Shown here piece by piece: positions 16,217 to 20,979 of a stretch of DNA of 20,979 bases. A model generated the notes under the pieces. The model did no database searches and was not told the origin of the DNA. It saw only the letters and a list, made by a program, of their open reading frames with translations. Position 1 is the stretch's first letter, and each line of letters starts with the position of its first letter. The position numbers were made by a program, and so were the translations under genes. This stretch comes from AC-69 sp036519575 (GTDB lineage Bacteria; Actinomycetota; UBA4738; HRBIN12), in the NCBI GenBank assembly GCA_036519575.1, contig DATDKZ010000222.1:1-20979 (forward strand), given 5' to 3'.

Positions 16217-16222
16217 AGTGTA
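16217..16222 (-). promoter_or_regulatory. Putative -10 box for a near-leaderless mnmA transcript
   Basis: TACACT on the minus strand (16222-16217) matches TAnnnT and ends 9 bases before the mnmA ATG. The bases between (CGCAACACC) contain no ribosome-binding site. A convincing -35 is not visible. Confidence 0.4.
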
Positions 16223-16246
16223 CCGGCGGCCTTTCCAGTTGCTCGG

Positions 16247-16252
16247 TATCCT
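16247..16252 (+). promoter_or_regulatory. Possible -10 box for the etfB operon
   Basis: TATCCT lies 30 bases before the etfB ATG and would leave a leader of about 24 bases containing AGGGA (16272-16276) at a 6-base spacing. It sits within the 75-base gap shared with divergent mnmA. There is no clear -35, so support is weak. Confidence 0.3.
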
Positions 16253-16282
16253 GGCGCACTGGCCGACCAATAGGGATCGAAC

Positions 16283-17050
16283 ATGAACGTCGTCGTCCTG
16301 GTGAAGTACGTCCCGGAACCGCAGGGCGTCCCCACGCTCGGCGAGGACTTCCTCGTCCAGCGGGAAGGCGTCGAGGGAGCCCTTGACCCCGGCGACGAGT
16401 ACGCGGTCGAGGCGGCCCTGAAACTCGTGGAGGAGCACGGCGGCGAGGTGGCCCTGATCTCCATGGGCCCGGAGGGCGCGATGGCGGCCCTGCGACGGGG
16501 GCTGTCGATGGGGGCAAACCGGGGGGTCCTGGTCACCGACCCCACGCTCCGCGGCGCCGACGTCCTGGTCACGGCCCGCGTCCTGGCCGCGGCCGTCCGC
16601 CGCGGCGACTTCGACCTGGTGCTTTCCGGTGTGGAGTCCACCGACGGCTCCACCGGGACGCTTCCGATGACCGTCGCCGAGCTCCTGGACATCCCCTCCG
16701 CGACATTCGCCCGGAAGGTCGAGGTAACCGACGGTTCAGTCCGGGTCGAACGCCAGACCGAGGCGGGCTACGACGTTGTGGAGTCATCGCTTCCCGCTCT
16801 CGCCACGGTGACCGGCAGCGCGGCGGAGCCCCGGTATCCCACGCTGAAGGGGATCATGCAGTCGAAGCAGAAACCGGTGGAGCAGCTATCGGCCGCCGAC
16901 CTGGGACTGTCGACGGACGATGTCGCGCCGTCCCAGCGGGTCACCTCTGTGAAGGCGGCTCCGGAGAAGGGGCGCGGCGAGGTCATCGAAGCCGGTGACG
17001 ATGCGGCCGCTCGCATCGCGGACATCCTGGCCGAGGCGAAAGTCATCTAG
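16283..17050 (+). CDS. etfB: Electron transfer flavoprotein beta subunit
   Basis: EtfB pairs with EtfA to form a soluble heterodimer that takes electrons from acyl-CoA and related dehydrogenases. The 255-residue product starts MNVVVLVKYVPEP, carries GVESTDGSTGTLP (116-128, the AMP-binding loop) and has the ETF-beta signature PRYPTLKGIMQSKQKP (183-198). Length is typical. The ATG has AGGGA six bases upstream. It is the first gene of a plus-strand operon; etfA follows after two bases. No ETF-quinone oxidoreductase or acyl-CoA dehydrogenase is in the window, so the electron donor and acceptor are not evident. Confidence 0.96.
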   Translation: MNVVVLVKYVPEPQGVPTLGEDFLVQREGVEGALDPGDEYAVEAALKLVEEHGGEVALISMGPEGAMAALRRGLSMGANRGVLVTDPTLRGADVLVTARVLAAAVRRGDFDLVLSGVESTDGSTGTLPMTVAELLDIPSATFARKVEVTDGSVRVERQTEAGYDVVESSLPALATVTGSAAEPRYPTLKGIMQSKQKPVEQLSAADLGLSTDDVAPSQRVTSVKAAPEKGRGEVIEAGDDAAARIADILAEAKVI

Positions 17051-17052
17051 GG

Positions 17053-18012
17053 GTGGCGACGGTCTGGGTCTACGCCGAGGTCAGACCGGACGGACCCCAC
17101 CCGGCTTCGCTCGAGCTACTGACGAAAGCCAGGTCCGTGGGCGACACCGTCGAGGCGGTTGCGCTCGGCCCGGGGGCCACCCAAGCCGCGGAGGCGTTGG
17201 GGGGTCACGGGGCGCAGAGGGTGTTCGCCTCCGACGACCCGGTCTACGCCGAGTACCCGGCCCAGCCGGCGGTCCACGCGCTGGTGGGCCTGATCCAGGA
17301 GCACCGGCCGAACATGGTCCTGTTCGCCACGACGTACGACTCGAGGGACGTGGCCGGCAGGGTCCAGGCCAGGACGGGCTCCACCCTCATGAGCAACGCG
17401 ACCGACGTCCTGTCGATCGACCGGGCCCAGACCCAGATCTTCGGCGGGGGCACGGTCGTCGACGTCCAGCTGTCCGGTCCCGATCCCAAGCTGGTGTTGG
17501 TGCGCCCCAAGTCCTTCCCCGCCGAGCCGAGCGGGGGAACCGCGGACGTCGAGCCGGTGAACGCCGAGATCCCGGAGGACCACAAGCGAGCCAGACGAGT
17601 CGAGCGACACGACGAGGCTGCCGCCGGGCCCAAGCTGGAGGAAGCCCGGGTGGTGATCGCCGGAGGCCGCGGCCTCCAGGACCCGGCCAACTTCGCCGTC
17701 CTGGACGAGCTGGCCTCGGCCATCGGGAGCGCGGCGGTCGGGGCGACCCGAGCGGTGGTGGACGCGGGGTGGGTCCCCTACAGCTACCAGGTGGGACAGA
17801 CGGGGAAGACCGTCAAGCCCGAGGTGTACATCGCCGTGGGCATCAGCGGGGCCACCCAGCACCTGGTGGGGATGAAGGGTTCGAAGCGGATCGTGGCCAT
17901 CAACAAGGACCCCGACGCCCCCATCTTCAAGCTCGCCGACCTCGGAGTGGTCGGCGACGCGCTGAAGGTGGTCCCCAAGCTGATCGAGGAGATCAAGGCC
18001 CGGAGGTCATGA
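17053..18012 (+). CDS. etfA: Electron transfer flavoprotein alpha subunit
   Basis: EtfA binds the redox-active FAD of the heterodimer. In this 319-residue protein the N-terminal half has the ETF fold (ATVWVYAEVRP, then FATTYDSRDVAGRVQARTG). The C-terminal FAD domain starts near residue 200 with VVIAGGRGLQDPANF and includes VGQTGKTVKPEVYIAVGISG (247-266), QHLVGM, INKDPDAPIFKLADLGVVGD. These cover the expected FAD contacts. The start is GTG two bases after the etfB stop; GGGG just ahead may serve as a weak ribosome site, and coupling to etfB is likely. Its last bases overlap the next start codon as ATGA. Confidence 0.96.
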   Translation: MATVWVYAEVRPDGPHPASLELLTKARSVGDTVEAVALGPGATQAAEALGGHGAQRVFASDDPVYAEYPAQPAVHALVGLIQEHRPNMVLFATTYDSRDVAGRVQARTGSTLMSNATDVLSIDRAQTQIFGGGTVVDVQLSGPDPKLVLVRPKSFPAEPSGGTADVEPVNAEIPEDHKRARRVERHDEAAAGPKLEEARVVIAGGRGLQDPANFAVLDELASAIGSAAVGATRAVVDAGWVPYSYQVGQTGKTVKPEVYIAVGISGATQHLVGMKGSKRIVAINKDPDAPIFKLADLGVVGDALKVVPKLIEEIKARRS

Positions 18013-19802
18013 CGGGCCGCCCCTCGATCGCCGCGAGGTTCGACGACCTCCGGCCCGGGCGGGAGCGCTCGTTCCGGCTCACCGGGAGGGCCGAGGTGAT
18101 CCACGCCCAAGCCCTCGATGAGGTCGGTCCGGCCCTCGACCGGGTAGAGGAGGCGGCGCGGAGGGGCAGGTGGGCGGCAGGATTCGTCGGGTACGAGGCC
18201 TCGCCTGGCCTGGACCCGGCGATGTCCGTCCGGGAGCGGGAGCCCGGCGACCCCTTTGCCGAGCTCCCCCTGCTGTGGTTCGCCATCTTTGAGCGACGCG
18301 AGGACGTCCCCGCGTTCGAGCCCGTCGCGGTCGACGACCCGGCCACCGACGAGGTGGCGTGGACCGCATCGATCGACCGGGCCCGGTACGACGCGTCGGT
18401 GGCCGCGATCCGCGAGCGGATAGCGGCCGGCGACACGTACCAGGTGAACTACACGTTCCGGCTGCGCGCCGAGGTGCACCGCGACGAACGCGACCTGTAT
18501 CGCGACCTCTGCCTGTCCCAGCGTGGCGGGTACGCGGCCCACCTGTCGACCGGACCGTTCGGCGTGCTGTCCGCGTCCCCCGAGCTGTTCTTCCGCATCG
18601 ACGGCGATCGGATCACCACGCGTCCGATGAAGGGCACCGCCCCGCGGGGCCGGTGGCCGGAGGAGGATGAAGAGAACGCGGGCCGGCTGGCGTGCTCCCC
18701 CAAGGACCGGGCGGAGAACGCCATGGTCGTCGACCTGTTGCGGAGCGATCTCGGCCGCATCTCCGTGCCGGGCACGGTGCGGGCCAATCGGCTGTTTCAG
18801 ACGGAACGCTACGAGACGGTCTGGCAGCTCACCTCAACCGTGCGATCCACGCTTCGCCCGGGCATCTCCATGGCCGACGCGTTCCGCGCGCTGTTCCCAA
18901 GCGGCTCCGTGACCGGGGCTCCCAAGGTCTCCACGATGAGGCTCATCGCCGAACTCGAGGACGCTCCGCGCGGGCCGTACTGCGGCGCTATCGGTTACCT
19001 CGCCCCACCCGGCAGCGGCGAGCCCAGGGCGAACTTCAACGTGGCCATCCGCACCGTCGTCCGCGACCGGCGGAGCGGGCTTGCCGAGTTCGGTGTCGGT
19101 GGGGGAATCACGTACGACTCCTCCGCCGCGGGCGAGTTCGACGAGGCGGTGGCCAAGGCGCGGGTGCTCACCGCTCGCCGGCCGCGGTTCGAGCTGCTCG
19201 AAACGCTTCGCCACGAGCCGGCGTCGGGGTTCCGCCATCTCCCCGAGCACTTCGCCCGCCTCGAGGCCTCGGCCAGGTACTTCGGCTTCGACTTCGTTCG
19301 ATCCGACGTCGAGGCGGTCCTGGAGAAGGCCTTGGCCGAATTGGGCGGAGCCGAGGGGGTGGTCCGGCTCCTGCTGGCCCGAGACGGGTCGGTCCGGATC
19401 GACCTCTCCCAACGACCGCCGTCGGTCCCAGGCCCGCTCCGCGTGGCCATCCATCCCCAGCCCGTCGATCCCTCGGACGTCTGGCTGTACCACAAGACCA
19501 CGCTGCAAGGTCCCTACGAACGCCGCCGCGACGATCGTCCCGACGTCGACGACGTGGTGCTGGTGAACGATCGGGGCGAGGTCACGGAATCCACCATCGC
19601 CAACGTGGCGGTCAGGCTTGGGGACGCCTGGTTCACCCCGCCGCTCGGATCGGGGTTGCTCGCGGGAACCTACCGGGCGGTGCTCCTCAGGGAGGGTCGA
19701 CTCAGGGAACGCACCATCCGCATGGAGGAGCTCGGTGACGCGGGCGGTCTGGCCCTGGTCAACTCGGTCCGCGGGTGGCGTCCGGCCGTGTTAGTCCCGT
19801 GA
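18009..19802 (+). CDS. pabB: PabB-PabC fusion: aminodeoxychorismate synthase component I with aminodeoxychorismate lyase
   Basis: The 597-residue protein joins two consecutive steps of p-aminobenzoate synthesis for folate. Residues ~1-390 are PabB, which aminates chorismate. It carries GDTYQVNYTFRL (141-152), the catalytic K208 in PMKGTAPRG, ENAMVVDLLRSDLGRI, FPSGSVTGAPK and GVGGGITYDS. Residues ~393-597 are a fold-type IV PLP lyase (PabC), with K496 (LYHKTTLQ) as the expected Schiff-base lysine, followed by NDRGEVTESTIANV and GLLAGTYRAVLL. PabB-PabC fusions are known in several bacteria. The glutamine amidotransferase subunit PabA is not in the window. The ATG overlaps the etfA stop as ATGA, so it is coupled to the ETF genes, and GGAGG lies immediately upstream. 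No link between ETF and PABA synthesis is obvious. Confidence 0.94.
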   Translation: MTGRPSIAARFDDLRPGRERSFRLTGRAEVIHAQALDEVGPALDRVEEAARRGRWAAGFVGYEASPGLDPAMSVREREPGDPFAELPLLWFAIFERREDVPAFEPVAVDDPATDEVAWTASIDRARYDASVAAIRERIAAGDTYQVNYTFRLRAEVHRDERDLYRDLCLSQRGGYAAHLSTGPFGVLSASPELFFRIDGDRITTRPMKGTAPRGRWPEEDEENAGRLACSPKDRAENAMVVDLLRSDLGRISVPGTVRANRLFQTERYETVWQLTSTVRSTLRPGISMADAFRALFPSGSVTGAPKVSTMRLIAELEDAPRGPYCGAIGYLAPPGSGEPRANFNVAIRTVVRDRRSGLAEFGVGGGITYDSSAAGEFDEAVAKARVLTARRPRFELLETLRHEPASGFRHLPEHFARLEASARYFGFDFVRSDVEAVLEKALAELGGAEGVVRLLLARDGSVRIDLSQRPPSVPGPLRVAIHPQPVDPSDVWLYHKTTLQGPYERRRDDRPDVDDVVLVNDRGEVTESTIANVAVRLGDAWFTPPLGSGLLAGTYRAVLLREGRLRERTIRMEELGDAGGLALVNSVRGWRPAVLVP

Positions 19803-20044
19803 GCGAGTCCAAGCACTACCCGACCGACCCGGGCGTGATCACGGTCCACCTCGGGCAGTTCACCCGGGACCATGCGAACACGATCGCCGACCGGCTCGAG
19901 GAGGCCGGCATCGTGTGGTGGTACAAGGAGCCGGGCTCGATCAGCAGGATCTGGGAGTACGGCGTTCGCCTGTTCGTGGACCGTGACCGCTTGGACGAGG
20001 CCCGGGCCATCGTCGCCGCGGTCCTCGATGACGCGTCTCCCTAG
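19799..20044 (+). CDS. DUF2007-like small protein
   Basis: An 81-residue protein resembling the DUF2007 group, described as putative signal-transducing proteins. The pattern is an initial strand (VITVHLGQF), a helix with HANTIADRLEEAGI, an aromatic strand (VWWYKEP) and a closing segment VRLFVDRDRLDEARAIVAAV. The GTG start at 19799 overlaps the pabBC stop (GTGA); an in-frame ATG at 19775 lies inside the pabBC gene and would add eight residues unlike the family. It ends the operon. Its TAG stop overlaps the stop codon of the convergent zinc-ribbon gene. Function unknown. Confidence 0.75.
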   Translation: MSESKHYPTDPGVITVHLGQFTRDHANTIADRLEEAGIVWWYKEPGSISRIWEYGVRLFVDRDRLDEARAIVAAVLDDASP

Positions 20045-20220
20045 GGCTCGCTCCCGCCCGCCGACGAGGGCTCGCCGGGCCATGCGTGCGGCCGCATCCG
20101 ATCCTCGTCCAGTGGACACGCGCAGAGCGGGCACCGCGGTGGCTCCTCGTAGACCACGACCACGCGCTCGCAGAAGGGGCATTCGGCCTCGCGCATGGCA
20201 GGTTCGGTGTTGGCCGGCAT
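20041..20220 (-). CDS. Small zinc-ribbon-like protein
   Basis: A 59-residue protein with two cysteine pairs, C14-P-F-C17 and C30-P-L-C33 (plus C35), separated by twelve residues with beta-strand character (ERVVVVYEEPPR). This is the shape of a single zinc ribbon. The C-terminal third is Pro, Gly and Ser rich and probably disordered. The ATG at 20220 opens the frame; a second ATG at codon 9 could also serve, because no good ribosome site precedes either. It converges with the DUF2007-like gene and the two stop codons share four bases. No name can be given; a nucleic-acid or protein contact role is only a general expectation for zinc ribbons. Confidence 0.6.
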   Translation of the reverse strand: MPANTEPAMREAECPFCERVVVVYEEPPRCPLCACPLDEDRMRPHAWPGEPSSAGGSEP

Positions 20221-20301
20221 CCGGTCAGACCGCCGGTTGGGGGGGAGCGGTCACGCATTGATTGTCGGTTCGGGACTGGCCCGCCTTTACCAGGCCCCAA
20301 T

Positions 20302-20321
20302 CGGCCGGCCTGGACCGGCCG
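20302..20321. other. GC-rich hairpin in the gap between two small genes
   Basis: A perfect 7-base-pair inverted repeat (20302-20308 with 20315-20321) with a six-base loop. On the minus strand it lies 34 bases past the stop of the Cys3His protein gene and could end that transcript, but no T-rich tail follows. The remaining ~110 bases of this gap show nothing I can interpret. Confidence 0.3.
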
Positions 20322-20354
20322 TAGGACCCTCGGGTGACGGCCTGTCCGGCGAGC

Positions 20355-20561
20355 CTATGCCGCTTGCTTCCGCGACTTCCGCTTGCCGCGCGAGATGTAC
20401 TCGTGGACTGGCTCGTGCTGCCAGCAGTGGTCGAACCGGTTGTACTTGGACAATTTGGTGGTGCATCCGGGAGTGGCGCACACGCGCCCCTCCCCGTAGG
20501 TTCGGTTGGCTCTCGGGAGCTCGCGGACGCGGCCCCCGCGGTAAACGGATTCCTCTGACAT
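20355..20561 (-). CDS. Small Cys3His zinc-finger-like protein with a basic tail
   Basis: A 68-residue protein with C28, C33, C46 and H49 in the segment CATPGCTTKLSKYNRFDHCWQH (28-49), a compact zinc site of form C-x4-C-x12-C-x2-H. The LSxYN..CWxH core looks conserved in type, and I recall similar short unnamed proteins in high-GC Gram-positive genomes. Both ends are basic; the tail (SRGKRKSRKQAA) could contact nucleic acid. The ATG at 20561 is well supported by GGGGAG six bases upstream (20568-20573). It lies 130 bases downstream of the GNAT gene on the same strand. Function unknown. Confidence 0.75.
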   Translation of the reverse strand: MSEESVYRGGRVRELPRANRTYGEGRVCATPGCTTKLSKYNRFDHCWQHEPVHEYISRGKRKSRKQAA

Positions 20562-20691
20562 CGTTCACTCCCCCACGTGGACGGCCCGTCTGCCTCGAGT
20601 TTCCGGGGTCTCCAGGTATTCGAACCGTTCCGGGCCCCGGTTCGTTCCCGGGCAGGACGAATGGAGCGCCGATGGCGGCGGATCCGAGCCC

Positions 20692-20979
20692 TCAGTCCTC
20701 CGAGAGCCGCTGTACCAGGGCTTTCGTCCCTTGGGTCATCTGCACGACCCGGGGGGTGAACCCCAGGCCCTCCCAGAAGGCCATGGCCCCCTGGTTGGGG
20801 GCGAAGGTCTTCAGCTCGACCCACTCCACCCCCAGCTCGCCGGCGAACCGGGCGGCCTCCTGGACCAGGGCCCGGCCCACGCCCCGCCCCCGGTACCCGG
20901 TCCGGACCACGACCCCGGAGAGCTCCAGGGCCCGCTCGTCGGAGAACCGCGACGGGACGCGGACCTCGCCGTAGGCCAT
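20692..20979 (-). CDS. GNAT-family N-acetyltransferase, C-terminal part
   Basis: The visible 95 residues hold the acetyl-CoA-binding core: a strand LELSGVVV followed by RTGYRGRGVGRALVQEA, the R-x-x-G-x-G/A loop that grips the pyrophosphate. The last strand and helix pair includes FAPNQGAMAFWEGLGF, another GNAT hallmark. The N-terminal strands that normally precede motif A are missing, because the gene continues beyond the right edge of the window. The ATG formed by the last three bases is therefore probably internal. Substrate cannot be told from this part. Confidence 0.85.
   Translation of the reverse strand: MAYGEVRVPSRFSDERALELSGVVVRTGYRGRGVGRALVQEAARFAGELGVEWVELKTFAPNQGAMAFWEGLGFTPRVVQMTQGTKALVQRLSED

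Noticed and set aside
16995..18008. Upstream extension of the pabBC frame through the etfA gene
   Set aside because: The etfA product is unmistakable in the other frame and the PabB domain begins at the ATG at 18009.
20611..20644. Possible tRNA T-arm (GGTTCGAAT on the minus strand) and a CGAACCG/CGGTTCG inverted repeat
   Set aside because: The flanking bases do not form a T-stem, and no anticodon arm or acceptor stem is present. The 7-base repeat alone is not distinctive at this GC level.
20562..20691. Open frame ahead of the Cys3His gene ending in a plausible peptide (LETPETRGRRAVHVGE)
   Set aside because: It has no ATG, GTG or TTG start after the GNAT stop; it could be a leader relic but cannot be supported as a gene.

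Overview
The window is a GC-rich, gene-dense chromosomal stretch with no mobile element, CRISPR array, rRNA or tRNA that I can find. Several things suggest a member of the Actinomycetota or a close relative: a high GC share with G/C-ending codons, many GTG starts, -10 boxes of the TAnnnT type, apparently leaderless genes, and a housekeeping set (etfBA, mnmA, ligA, gatCAB) that, from memory, also clusters in one neighbourhood of the Mycobacterium tuberculosis chromosome. I cannot name a genus. No gap between genes exceeds about 135 bases.

Left part, all on the minus strand and read right to left. A Rieske ferredoxin (2268-1960) and a FAD/NAD(P) ferredoxin reductase (1956-739) form a compact redox cassette with a 73-residue unknown protein (736-515). 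The 5' part of a class-V aminotransferase (435 to the window edge) follows. Upstream lie an MFS-type transporter (3641-2367) and gatB (5118-3661). A plus-strand EamA transporter (5161-6228) is inserted between gatB and gatA. It diverges from gatB across 42 bases and runs antisense into the 3' end of gatA (7572-6100). gatC (7865-7575) precedes gatA. GatC, GatA and GatB together make the tRNA-dependent amidotransferase.

Middle part, minus strand. Two translationally coupled genes encode a HEAT-repeat protein (11301-9337) and an HD-GYP protein (9340-7877). Their N-terminal ~115 residues look homologous although their C-terminal halves are unrelated. I consider this pair the best candidate for an undescribed system, probably cyclic-di-GMP linked. 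Upstream are a divergent FolD homologue lacking several expected active-site residues (12305-11382), NAD-dependent DNA ligase ligA (14354-12330), an ApbE-superfamily UPF0280 protein (15038-14373), a strong hairpin terminator (15086-15119) and the tRNA thiolase mnmA (16207-15128).

Right part. Diverging from mnmA, a plus-strand operon runs etfB, etfA, a pabB-pabC fusion and a DUF2007-like small protein (16283-20044), with gaps of 2 bases or 4-base start/stop overlaps. It converges stop-on-stop with a 59-residue zinc-ribbon-like protein (20220-20041). A 68-residue Cys3His protein (20561-20355) and the C-terminal part of a GNAT acetyltransferase (20979-20692) complete the window.

Functionally the window mixes translation fidelity (GatCAB, MnmA), DNA replication and repair (LigA), electron transfer (ETF, Rieske and reductase), folate metabolism (PabBC, FolD-like), and one putative signalling pair (HEAT with HD-GYP).
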